Origin: CAVSJA01 sp963728145
GTDB taxonomy: Bacteria; Bacteroidota; Bacteroidia; Chitinophagales; Chitinophagaceae
Assembly: GCA_963728145.1 (NCBI GenBank)
Contig: CAVSJA010000006.1
Location: 744,001-808,000 of the forward strand
DNA: 64,000 bases
Reading direction: 5' to 3'
A program made the translations under genes and the position numbers. The first letter of the stretch is position 1, and each line of letters opens with the position of its first letter. A model generated the notes under the pieces. The model saw only the letters and a program-made list of their open reading frames with translations. It had not been told where the DNA came from and searched no databases. Below are positions 55,549-63,906 of the stretch, in pieces.

Positions 55549-56223
55549 ATGAGCAAGCAGCGGAGATGGTCAGAGTCCAAAGCACATTCCAGCTGGCAGA
55601 TCTTTAAAATAATGGCCGAATTTGTTGATGGATTTGAAGCGCTGGCCAAAATTGGTCCATGCATCTCCATATTTGGTTCGGCCCGTACCCAACCCGGACA
55701 TGTTATATTACGAACTCGCCACTGATATTTCAAAGCGTTTGGCAGAAGAAGGTTTCGGTATTATTTCCGGAGGTGGTCCTGGAATAATGGAAGCTGCTAA
55801 TAAAGGAGCGCAGCTCGGTGGTGGTAAATCCGTCGGATTGAATATCGAATTGCCTTTTGAACAAGACGCAAATCCATTTATCGATCGTGATGCAATCTTC
55901 ACTTTGATTACTTCTTTGTAAGAAAAACACTGTTCACCAAATACTCCCAGGGCTTCGTAATGATGCCCGGTGGTTTTGGAACCATGGACGAATTTTTTGA
56001 AGTAGCTACACTTGATTCAAACAGGAAAAATGTTGCAGGTTCCGCTGATCCTGGTTGGCAGCGAGTATTGGGGAGGATTATTGTCCTGGATGAAGGAAAC
56101 AATGCTTCAGCAATCCAATAATATTTCGCTGAAGACCTCGACCTCTTAAAAGTGGCGGATACCCCTTCAGAAGTTGCCGAGCACATATTGAATTTCTACT
56201 ACCAAGCACCCGTTGCAGCCTAA
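55549..56223 (+). pseudogene. Second LOG family gene, broken by several single-base indels
   Basis: Reading in successive frames restores a normal longer LOG protein. The first frame reads FKIMAEFVDGFEALAKIGPC and ISIFGSARTQP; a shift near 55700 leads to YYELATDISKRLAEEGFGII, SGGGPGIMEAANKGAQLGGG and SVGLNIELPFEQDANPFIDR; a shift near 55907 leads to KYSQGFVMMPGGFGTMDEFF; further shifts near 56008 and 56132 lead to DLLKVADTPSEVAEHILNFY and the stop at 56221. At least four indels are needed, yet the signature motifs are unchanged. The start may lie a little earlier (ATG at 55532). If real, the gene is freshly inactivated; if the indels are sequence errors, it encodes a second LOG enzyme. Confidence 0.8.
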
Positions 56224-56235
56224 TTTCTAGTCATG

Positions 56236-56346
56236 TAGGCAATGGGCAACAGGCAATAAACCTGTCAGTACAAATCACTTTCTGGCCGGGTTAGCTGGAC
56301 TTTCGCAACTCTCGGCTATTGCCTATTGCCGATTGCCCATTGCCTA
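56236..56346. repeat. Iterated-unit hairpin, GGCAATA/GGGCAAT family
   Basis: Left arm 56236-56258 and right arm 56317-56346 are runs of 7-8 bp units (TAGGCAATGGGCAAC and its complement ATTGCCCATTGCCTA). It separates the broken LOG gene from the broken methyltransferase gene and would form a long stem in RNA. Confidence 0.65.
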
Positions 56347-56379
56347 TTGACTCCGCGTATCTTTGTGGAAATTGTTCCC

Positions 56380-57019
56380 TTGGACTTCGTCAACCTGACG
56401 GCCCAGGCATACGCCGAAAAGTACACTTCAGATCCCGACCTGGTTCTTGATGAGCTGGCCAACAGACCTATTCCACTCATCCCCAATCGCATATGCTTAG
56501 CGGAAAGGTCCAGGGCAGGTTGCTTGAGATGATCAGCAGCATGCTTCGGCCAAAACGAATGCTTAGAGATAGGGACTTTTACGGGCTATAGTGCTCTTTG
56601 CCTGGCTAAAGGACTTCATAAGGAAGGAAAATTGCATACGATCGAGGTCAGACCCCAGGAGGCTGAGGTAGCCCGGTCATATTTTAAGCTTTCTGTATGG
56701 CAGGATCAGATAATTTTGCATTTAGGAAATGCGTTAGAGATCATTCCGGATCTAAAGGAAAGTTGGGATCTGGTATTTATAGACGCGGATAAGGTTCATT
56801 ATATTGATTATTACAAGCTTGTATTACCCCAGGTTAGGCCCGGCGGGATCATTTTAGCGGATAATGTGCTATTTCATGGGGAGGTGCTGCAGGAATCAAT
56901 TAAGGGCAAGAATGCGATGGCCATTCACGCGTTCAATGAATATTTGAAACAGGATAATTCAGTTGAAAAGGTAATGCTTGACCGTTCGCGACGGTCTCCT
57001 ACTAATTCGGAAAAAATAG
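56380..57019 (+). pseudogene. SAM-dependent O-methyltransferase gene with frameshifts
   Basis: Corrected reading gives a complete protein of about 212 residues of the catechol/caffeoyl-CoA O-methyltransferase type. It begins at a TTG (LDFVNLTAQAYAEKYTSDPD), shifts near 56475 into THPQSHMLSGKVQGRLLEMI, shifts near 56560 into EIGTFTGYSALCLAKGLH (SAM motif I), continues through WDLVFIDADKVHYIDYYKLV and GGIILADNVLFHGEV, and shifts near 56980 into TVRDGLLLIRKK and TAG at 57017-57019. Three single-base changes thus break an otherwise well-kept gene. Uncorrected, only 56632-57099 is open, ending in unrelated residues. It ends 6 bp before the glucosaminidase gene. Confidence 0.8.
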
Positions 57020-57025
57020 AATTCA

Positions 57026-58234
57026 ATGCGCCTAAAATTCATTTGTTTGCTCTTTCTGGCTTTGATTGGCATAACAGCAGGCTATGCCCAGAAAAATGAA
57101 ACTGTTGTCGCCTACATCAACACTTACAAAGAACTTGCGATAGAAGAGATGATCAGGACTGGAATACCTGCATCCATCAAATTGGCCCAGGGCATTCACG
57201 AAACCCAGGCAGGTCAGAGCGATCTCGTTTCAAAATCAAACAATCATTTTGGAATTAAATGCAAGACCGGATGGTCGGGCGATAAGGTATATCATGATGA
57301 CGACCTGAGAGGCGAATGTTTTAGAAGCTATACTTCCGCGACTGAATCCTATATGGATCATTCCAACTTTTTGAAGAATGGCTCCAGGTATGCATTTCTG
57401 TTTAATCTCAGTCCTGAAGATTATAAAGGTTGGGCATATGGCTTGAAAAAAGCGGGCTATGCTACCAATACAAAATATTCCCAGATCATAATTAAACTTA
57501 TCGAGACTTACGACCTTCAGAGATATAGCCTGATTGCCCTGGGAAAGCTTCCACCTGATGAAGATATGCTGGTTAAAGCGAAATCGAATACTGATGTAGC
57601 CGGTCCATCAGCGCCAATTGCTGTTGTGCTGGAAGAACCTCAAATTAAAAGACCAGAATATCCTTCACGCGAGTTTATCATTAACAATACCCGGGTGATT
57701 TACGCAAAGGCAGGAATCTCTTTGCTGGCAATCGCAAAGAAATATGATATTGAATTGGGACGCATTCTTGATTTCAATCATTTGAAGAATGAAGAGGTAT
57801 TGATAGAAGATCAGTTAGTATTTATTCAACGCAAAAGAAAAGTCGGCGATAACGAATTTCATGTGGTTGAAAGAGGTGAGAATCTTTATAGCATTTGTCA
57901 GTCAGAAGGGATTCGCCTTGAAAGTTTGAAGGAATTAAATCATTTGAAGGGTGATTGGGAGCCGGAAGTTGGAGAGAAATTGCATCTTAAACATAAAGCT
58001 TCGGGAACTCCGAAATTGAAAGTAAAGACTGCTTTTGTTAAGGTACAGGATGTGACTCCTGAATCTGCCAACAGCGTTCTGATCGAGCCTGTAAAACATA
58101 CAGTGCAGCCGAAGGAAACGATATATGCGATCGCTAAGAAATATGATGTTTCTGCAAAAGATCTTGCTGAGTGGAATAAACTCAAGAATAATAAGTTGAA
58201 AGAAGGGCAGGTGCTGATTATTAATAAAAACTGA
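57026..58234 (+). CDS. Secreted glucosaminidase (GH73-type) with LysM domains
   Basis: 402 residues. Signal peptide (MRLKFICLLFLALIGITAGY), then a glucosaminidase domain at about 25-165: IPASIKLAQGIHETQAGQSD with the catalytic Glu, NHFGIKCKTGWSGD, and a YATNTKYSQIII end. Three LysM modules follow (about 210-260, 275-320 and 350-400; the last reads HTVQPKETIYAIAKKYDVSA). It cleaves N-acetylglucosaminyl bonds of peptidoglycan in the periplasm during growth or division. It is separated by 3 bp from hpt, so the two are probably cotranscribed. Confidence 0.9.
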   Translation: MRLKFICLLFLALIGITAGYAQKNETVVAYINTYKELAIEEMIRTGIPASIKLAQGIHETQAGQSDLVSKSNNHFGIKCKTGWSGDKVYHDDDLRGECFRSYTSATESYMDHSNFLKNGSRYAFLFNLSPEDYKGWAYGLKKAGYATNTKYSQIIIKLIETYDLQRYSLIALGKLPPDEDMLVKAKSNTDVAGPSAPIAVVLEEPQIKRPEYPSREFIINNTRVIYAKAGISLLAIAKKYDIELGRILDFNHLKNEEVLIEDQLVFIQRKRKVGDNEFHVVERGENLYSICQSEGIRLESLKELNHLKGDWEPEVGEKLHLKHKASGTPKLKVKTAFVKVQDVTPESANSVLIEPVKHTVQPKETIYAIAKKYDVSAKDLAEWNKLKNNKLKEGQVLIINKN

Positions 58235-58237
58235 TCT

Positions 58238-58774
58238 ATGGCCAACATCAGGGTGCATGACAAACAATTTGAACCATATATAAGTGCATCGGATATTTCC
58301 GGGAGAATTAAAGAAGTGGCGGGTCAGTTGAACCGGGATTATGAAGGGAGGAAGCCCTTGTTTGTAGCGATCCTGAACGGTTCCTTTATGTTTGCGTCCG
58401 ACCTGTTTAAACAATTGTCGATTGAAGCTGAGATCTGTTTTATAAAACTGGCATCCTATAAAGGCACAAAATCTACTGGTCATGTGATCACGGCAATCGG
58501 ACTCGATATGGATATCATTGGAAGAGACGTGGTGATTATTGAGGATATCGTTGACACCGGAAAAACCCTGAGTGAATTTCTTCCGCAATTGCAGCATCAA
58601 CAACCGGCCTCAATGAAGATCGTTGCTTTGCTGCATAAACCCGAGGCGACCGTATACCCGATAAAGATTGATTACCTGGGATTTTCTATCCCGAATAAGT
58701 TTGTTGTAGGGTACGGCCTCGATTATGATGGTATCGGGAGAAATATGAAAGAGATTTATAAACTTGTAGAATAA
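58238..58774 (+). CDS. hpt: Hypoxanthine phosphoribosyltransferase
   Basis: 178 residues. VVIIEDIVDTGKT (98-110) is the PRPP-binding motif of the hypoxanthine/guanine enzymes; FVAILNGSFMFASDL is the upstream PPi loop and KLASYKGTKSTG the flexible loop that closes the active site. It converts hypoxanthine or guanine and PRPP to IMP or GMP (purine salvage). Confidence 0.93.
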   Translation: MANIRVHDKQFEPYISASDISGRIKEVAGQLNRDYEGRKPLFVAILNGSFMFASDLFKQLSIEAEICFIKLASYKGTKSTGHVITAIGLDMDIIGRDVVIIEDIVDTGKTLSEFLPQLQHQQPASMKIVALLHKPEATVYPIKIDYLGFSIPNKFVVGYGLDYDGIGRNMKEIYKLVE

Positions 58775-58838
58775 CTGGATGAAGAAAGTTGTTCTGTGAT
58801 GTTGATCCGGCTAATTTGTTCACCAGAAAAATATCCGA

Positions 58839-60599
58839 TTGAAAATTGCCATAGCGATACTATTATTTATTTTATTCTTCTCATCTGCACAAACCCAATA
58901 CTATCTAAGAGGTGAGATTCGGGATGAGAAAGACAATCCTTTGCCTAATGCAAGGATTATCCTTCATTCAACAGGCTATCTCTATTTTTCGGGAACAAGC
59001 GGTGCCTTTGGAATACAAACTGCCAGGCAAATTGATTCTGTTACTATCTCGCTTGATGGTTATCAATCAACTTCAATCCGTCTCGCTTCTTCCAAATATG
59101 AGCAGATCAAATTGAAGAATATGAATTCTTCCGCCAGTATTAATCGGAATAAGCTCGTTTCATTTACAAAGAACCTAAAGCTGGAAGACCGGGAGAACTG
59201 GACAGTAGGTGGAGAAACGTATTCCTCCATACTGGAAAATGAATTTATTCAATCCAGGAAATATCCTGAAACCGGATTCGCTATTCATACCAATAAAGCT
59301 TCTTATAGCAATCTCCGTCGTTTTTTGAATATGGGAACTGAAGTTCCACCTGATGCCGTTCGTACTGAAGAGTTGCTTAACTATTTTAATTTCGGTTACA
59401 CGGCACCGCCACCCGACAGTGTATTCGGTTTCAACTCGCAGGTTTCCGATTGTCCCTGGAATCCCGAAAACCAATTGCTATTTCTTCAGATCAATGCTAA
59501 AAAGATAGATCCTGAAAAGATCCCGCCGGCAAATCTTGTGTTTCTGATTGATATTTCTGGTTCAATGGATATGCCGAACCGGCTTCCATTGTTAAAGTCC
59601 TCTTTCAAACTACTCGTCGATAACCTCCGGGAAAAAGATACAGTAACGATTGTCGTATACGGAAGTACGGTAGGCGTATGGATGACACCCACTTCCGGAA
59701 AAGAAAAAGAAAAGATCCGTAAGTCGATCGAAGATTTATATCCCGGCGGACCCACACCCGGCGAATCCGGAATACGCACAGCTTACCGCGTTGCGAAAAG
59801 CCAGTTCATCAAAAATGGAAATAACAGGGTGATCCTGGCAACTGATGGAGATTTTAATGTTGGACAGAGTACAGAGGAAGAACTGGATAAATTGATAACA
59901 CAACACCAGCAGTTTGGCATTTATCTTACCTGCCTTGGAGTGGGAATGGGAAATTACAAAGATTCAAAGCTGGAAGTGCTGGCAAAAAAAGGCAATGGCA
60001 ACTTTGCATACCTGGATAATGAAAGGGAAGGAGAGAAGATATTAGTGAAAGAACTTACTCAAACGCTCTATACAGTTGCCGATGATGCATTCGTTTCAAT
60101 ACAATTTAACCCGGAATTGGTTAGGGAATATCGCCTGATCGGCTTCGACAATAAATTAAAAGTGTTGACAGATACAACGAGTGAAGTGGAAGGAGGAGAA
60201 GTAGGTTCCGGTCATTCATTGATAGCAATGTTTGAAATCACTCCTCAACCGGAAAACACGAATACATTTTTTGAAAAGGATGGATTGGCAAAAGTAAAAA
60301 TTCAATTCAAGAAACCGAATGACTCCGTACTGAGTATTACAACATATAAATGCCCGCTTGAATTTTCCTCATTTGATGAACTTCCATCCTGCTATCGATT
60401 TGCAGCTTCGGTCGCCCTGTTTGGTTCACTGGTCAAGAATTCAAGATATACGAGACGCGTGAATTTTACAGACGCATGGATACTCGCCAATCAATCTTAT
60501 AATGCGAATGATGCTGTACAGAAAGAATTTCTCACCTTAATCGACAAAGCAAAAAGAATCTACCCCAGAGGAAAGAAAAAAAAGAAGACTGACGGGTGA
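58839..60599 (+). CDS. Exported VWA-domain protein (YfbK-like)
   Basis: 586 residues starting at a TTG (58839), which gives the signal peptide LKIAIAILLFILFFSSAQTQ; no in-frame ATG lies near. Residues about 22-90 form a carboxypeptidase-regulatory-like domain (RGEIRDEKDNPLPNARIILH). A YfbK-type N-terminal domain (about 140-225, PPDAVRTEELLNYFNFGY) precedes a VWA domain whose MIDAS motif DISGSMD starts at Asp238. The C-terminal part matches the YfbK tail. The family occurs widely, and its function is not settled; the MIDAS suggests metal-dependent binding of a partner at the cell surface. The stop is next to the convergent dnaJ stop. Confidence 0.85.
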   Translation: MKIAIAILLFILFFSSAQTQYYLRGEIRDEKDNPLPNARIILHSTGYLYFSGTSGAFGIQTARQIDSVTISLDGYQSTSIRLASSKYEQIKLKNMNSSASINRNKLVSFTKNLKLEDRENWTVGGETYSSILENEFIQSRKYPETGFAIHTNKASYSNLRRFLNMGTEVPPDAVRTEELLNYFNFGYTAPPPDSVFGFNSQVSDCPWNPENQLLFLQINAKKIDPEKIPPANLVFLIDISGSMDMPNRLPLLKSSFKLLVDNLREKDTVTIVVYGSTVGVWMTPTSGKEKEKIRKSIEDLYPGGPTPGESGIRTAYRVAKSQFIKNGNNRVILATDGDFNVGQSTEEELDKLITQHQQFGIYLTCLGVGMGNYKDSKLEVLAKKGNGNFAYLDNEREGEKILVKELTQTLYTVADDAFVSIQFNPELVREYRLIGFDNKLKVLTDTTSEVEGGEVGSGHSLIAMFEITPQPENTNTFFEKDGLAKVKIQFKKPNDSVLSITTYKCPLEFSSFDELPSCYRFAASVALFGSLVKNSRYTRRVNFTDAWILANQSYNANDAVQKEFLTLIDKAKRIYPRGKKKKKTDG

Positions 60600-60600
60600 A

Positions 60601-61755
60601 TCAGGAAAACATTTCCCTTACTTTATCAAAAAAGCCTTTGTCAGATTTTTCCGGCTTGGGTTGAAAATTTGCAGAATCACTCATTTTTTCCAGCATTGCC
60701 TTTTCTTCCGTGCTGAGATGTTGTGGTGTCCACACATTCACGTAGATCAGCTGATCTCCTTTTTCGTAAGAGTTTACTGCAGGAAAACCTTTTCCTTTTA
60801 ATCGGAAGAGTTTACCGCTTTGTGTGCCTGCTGGTATTTTAATCTTCGCTCTTCCATCTATTGTTGGCACTTCTACCTGCGTACCGAATACGGCGTCAGT
60901 AAAACTGATATGTAATTCAAACGCTACGTTCAATCCATCGCGATGAAGATCTTTATGCGCTTCTTCTTCGATCAAAACGATCAGGTCTCCAAAAGATCCG
61001 CCTCTTTCACCAGCGTTTCCTTTACCACCAACACTCAACTGCATTCCTTCCTGAACACCTGCGGGAATATCAATAGTTACTGTTTCTTCACCATAAATCC
61101 TTCCTTCGCCTTTGCATGAATTACATTTTACAGTTACCACAGTTCCTTCTCCATTGCAGGCTGGACAGGTAGTAACCGTTTGCATTTGGCCAAGAAAAGT
61201 ATTTGTCACTCGTCTTACCTGTCCACTACCTCCACAAGTGCCACAGGTTTGAACACTTCCTTTATCCTTTGCGCCACTACCGGAACAGGTATTGCAGACG
61301 ATATGTTTCTTTACTTTGATCTGCTTTGTTACTCCTTTAGCGATCTCTTCGAAACTTAGTTTTATTTTGACTCGAAGGTTACTTCCTCTTACGCCGCGAC
61401 TTCTTTGCCCCTGACCGCCTCTTCTTCCTGTTCCTCCAAAGAAGCTTCCGAAAATATCATCACCGAAAATATCGCCAAACTGGCTGAAGATATCTTCCAT
61501 ATTCACATTGCCGCTTCCAAAGCCACGTCCATTGCCCACACCCGCATGCCCAAACCTGTCGTATTGCGATCTTTTATCAGCATCGCTCAATACTTCATAT
61601 GCTTCTGCTGCCTCCTTAAATTTTTCTTCTGCTGATTTATCTCCGGGATTGCGATCAGGATGGAATTGCATAGCCACTTTGCGATATGCTTTTTTAATTT
61701 CGTCGGCAGACGATGACTTGCCAACTCCCAATATTTCGTAGTAATCTCTTTTCAT
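60601..61755 (-). CDS. dnaJ: Chaperone DnaJ
   Basis: 384 residues with all DnaJ parts: J domain 1-70 with HPD at 32-34, a G/F-rich linker (about 75-130), four CxxCxGxG zinc motifs (CNTCSGSG, CGTCGGSG, CPACNGEG, CNSCKGEG) at about 150-215, and the C-terminal substrate-binding domains. It delivers unfolded proteins to DnaK and stimulates its ATPase. Downstream of grpE by 88 bp in the same direction. Confidence 0.96.
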   Translation of the reverse strand: MKRDYYEILGVGKSSSADEIKKAYRKVAMQFHPDRNPGDKSAEEKFKEAAEAYEVLSDADKRSQYDRFGHAGVGNGRGFGSGNVNMEDIFSQFGDIFGDDIFGSFFGGTGRRGGQGQRSRGVRGSNLRVKIKLSFEEIAKGVTKQIKVKKHIVCNTCSGSGAKDKGSVQTCGTCGGSGQVRRVTNTFLGQMQTVTTCPACNGEGTVVTVKCNSCKGEGRIYGEETVTIDIPAGVQEGMQLSVGGKGNAGERGGSFGDLIVLIEEEAHKDLHRDGLNVAFELHISFTDAVFGTQVEVPTIDGRAKIKIPAGTQSGKLFRLKGKGFPAVNSYEKGDQLIYVNVWTPQHLSTEEKAMLEKMSDSANFQPKPEKSDKGFFDKVREMFS

Positions 61756-61843
61756 AAAAGCCTAACCAATTATCGCACGGTTAATTTTGTAAATTTTTAC
61801 GTTTTAAAAGGGTCAGATCTAAAATCTATCTCATTCAACTATT

Positions 61844-62452
61844 CTATTTTCCAACCACAACTTTTGCGTGACGAAGAATTTTATCATTCATATAGTATCC
61901 TCTCTCCAATTCATCCACAACTTTTCCTTTCAATTCAGGCGATGGAGCAGGAATTTCTGTAATTGCTTCATGCAGATCGGGATTGAATTCTTCTCCAATC
62001 GTATTCATTTGTTTCAGACCTTTTGCCTGTAGAATATTTCTAAGCTTTTGGAATATGAGGTGAATGCCCTGTTTGATCAACTCGGGGTCTTCAGTTCCTT
62101 CCATTTGTTTTTCTGCGCGATCCATATCATCCAAAACCACCAGCAAAGATTGAATCACATCCTTTCCAGCGGTCTGCATCCCCTCTACTTTTTCCCTGGC
62201 AGTACGCTTTCTGAAATTGTCAAATTCAGCAGCCTGTCTCATATACTTCTCCTGGAGTAACTGAACCTCTTTTTTCAGTTTCTCAACCTCGGATTCTGAC
62301 TTCTCTTCACCAGCTTCACTGGGTTCTAAAGATTGCTCTTCACTCTCTTCAACCTTAGCTTTTTCAGCGTTGGTCTGCGTTCCCTTTTCTCCCGCCTGTG
62401 CCTGGCCAGGCTTATTCTGCGAACCCTTTTCCTGCGTTTGATGTTTTTGCAT
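61844..62452 (-). CDS. grpE: Nucleotide exchange factor GrpE
   Basis: 202 residues from the ATG at 62452; an earlier start at 62512 would lie inside the promoter region. A charged, disordered N-terminus (about 1-65) leads into a coiled coil and the GrpE motif AAEFDNFRKRTAREKVEGMQ, then LLVVLDDMDRA and the C-terminal beta domain (INxxGEEFNPDLHEAI type). GrpE releases ADP from DnaK. A promoter with good spacing lies just upstream. Confidence 0.95.
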   Translation of the reverse strand: MQKHQTQEKGSQNKPGQAQAGEKGTQTNAEKAKVEESEEQSLEPSEAGEEKSESEVEKLKKEVQLLQEKYMRQAAEFDNFRKRTAREKVEGMQTAGKDVIQSLLVVLDDMDRAEKQMEGTEDPELIKQGIHLIFQKLRNILQAKGLKQMNTIGEEFNPDLHEAITEIPAPSPELKGKVVDELERGYYMNDKILRHAKVVVGK

Positions 62453-62494
62453 AGTAATAGTAATGATTATCCTATAAGTCTGAAAAATTGTCGG

Positions 62495-62524
62495 CAAAGG
62501 TAAGTGTGTCAATTATTTTGCCAA
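62495..62524 (-). promoter_or_regulatory. Bacteroidota-type promoter of grpE-dnaJ
   Basis: On the minus strand TTG (62522-62524) and TACCTTTG (62495-62502) are separated by 19 bp, matching the TTG-N19-TAnnTTTG consensus of the phylum's primary sigma factor. The leader to the grpE ATG would be about 35 nt. Confidence 0.6.
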
Positions 62525-62591
62525 TGGCTTGGAGCAGCCAAATTGTCCCTAAAAATGAGGATTCTGCGACAAGCTTGCCTTGGGACAGAAG

Positions 62592-62676
62592 GTTGACAGG
62601 GTTGACAAGGTTGATATGGGGAAAAAACGTCGATTATGCCCTTGTAAACCATGTTAACCCTGTTAACCCTGTCAAC
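62592..62676. repeat. Iterated-unit hairpin, GTTGACAGG family
   Basis: Arms 62592-62619 and 62649-62676 (28 nt) pair with four differences, all allowing G-U pairs. The left arm is three 9-bp units (GTTGACAGG, GTTGACAAG, GTTGATATG). It lies 6 bp after the restored end of the GH16 gene, so it probably ends that transcript. Confidence 0.7.
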
Positions 62677-62713
62677 AATGCTTTACTCGAGGAACTTATA
62701 AACCTTAATATGG

Positions 62714-63544
62714 TCAATTTCCAGCGTGATTGGGAAAAATCGTATCGTCAATACCCTGAAGCCCACCCCAATTACCACCGACTGCGATATTCAGCAATAA
62801 ATGGAATTTCTGGTCAAATGGCCAGTATTTATAACCGCCCCCGGGATTTATGAATTCAAAGACCAGTTCATTGTCAAAATAACCCCTTATGCCATAAGAG
62901 GCCCAATCAAGACGATATAAATGAAACTCATCTGAAGCAGTAGTGATAATCTTGTTTTGCCCCCTTTGGGTGCCGATCATATGATTATATGCCTGCGTGT
63001 GAATTGTAAAGTGAACGCGATTCTGATCATAGCCTACATGTTCCATAAGATCGATCTCTCCGCTGTTTGGCCAGTTCCCGTACGACCAATCCGTAGGCAA
63101 CATCCATATCGCTGGCCATGATCCTCTGCCCCGTGGGAGTTTTGCCTTTACTTCAATGCGACCATACAGCCAATCGGCTTTATTCCTTGAAACCATCCTT
63201 GCCGACGTATAAGCTCTTCCTGAAAAACTTTCTTTCTTTGCGGTGATCTTTAAAGTTCCACTTTCCACCATCGCATTCCCTGAAGTGGTGTAATACTGTA
63301 GCTCATTATTGCCCCAACCATTACCACCGATATCATAACCCCATTTTGTTGTATCAGGAACTCCCGAATAATTGAAATTCTCTTCCCAAAGAACAGCTGA
63401 TTCGAATTTCCAGTGTTGAACAACAGGAGGTGGGGGAGGGGGTGGCGGAGGAGGAGGATTTGGATTTCCAGAACCACCTTTCTTGCATGCGCTAATAAGA
63501 ATCAGCAAGACGAGTAATATACTTATTGAGTAGACTTTTGTCAT
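62714..63544 (-). CDS. GH16 family endo-beta-glucanase lipoprotein, C-terminus frameshifted
   Basis: 276 residues from the ATG at 63544, chosen for the lipoprotein signal (MTKVYSISILLVLLILISAC, Cys20). A linker with eleven prolines follows. The catalytic domain (about 45-276) has SGEIDLMEHV with nucleophile Glu163 and acid/base Glu168, the GH16 motif for laminarinase/beta-1,3-glucanase-like enzymes. The open frame ends with IFPNHAGN, but shifting by one base in the T5C3 run near 62745 gives LEIDHIKVYKFLE and a stop at 62683-62685, which is the standard final strand of GH16. So the true end is probably 62683. It lies divergent from a likely SusC gene and may belong to a glucan-utilisation locus. 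Confidence 0.85.
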   Translation of the reverse strand: MTKVYSISILLVLLILISACKKGGSGNPNPPPPPPPPPPPVVQHWKFESAVLWEENFNYSGVPDTTKWGYDIGGNGWGNNELQYYTTSGNAMVESGTLKITAKKESFSGRAYTSARMVSRNKADWLYGRIEVKAKLPRGRGSWPAIWMLPTDWSYGNWPNSGEIDLMEHVGYDQNRVHFTIHTQAYNHMIGTQRGQNKIITTASDEFHLYRLDWASYGIRGYFDNELVFEFINPGGGYKYWPFDQKFHLLLNIAVGGNWGGLQGIDDTIFPNHAGN

Positions 63545-63567
63545 TGCTTTTTGAAAAACGATTTGAT

Positions 63568-63598
63568 TAAAATTAAAAAAATCACAGCGTGAATTCAA
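63568..63598 (-). promoter_or_regulatory. Possible promoter of the GH16 gene
   Basis: On the minus strand TTG (63596-63598) and TAATTTTA (63568-63575) are 20 bp apart; the -7 box fits TAnnTTTG in seven of eight positions. The leader would be short, about 17 nt. Confidence 0.3.
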
Positions 63599-63906
63599 CT
63601 TTTGTTTTAAGAAATATTTAACAAAATGCAGCACATAATTCATTAAAACGCTCTTCAAAAAAGTTTGGATGATGATTAAGATCAATGTGTAAGTTATACA
63701 CTAATAGCCGTTAGTTCTTTCTCATAGTGTTTCTTGAAATCAGCGCCCAGCGCGACTTTCAGGGTATTTTCATCTGGCGTTTTGTAAAATATTCAATGAA
63801 TATCTATTTATTGTTGATGGTTAAATTTTTTTTGATTCTAAGTTTAAATTCTTGTTAAATTTATACGTCATTTTCAATCACAACCCAATAATCTAAATCA
63901 ATCATT
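63599..63906. other. Divergent intergenic region between GH16 and the last gene
   Basis: About 310 bp, AT-rich towards the right, without a supported gene or RNA. It should hold the promoter of the SusC-like gene; no clear motif was seen. Confidence 0.4.
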
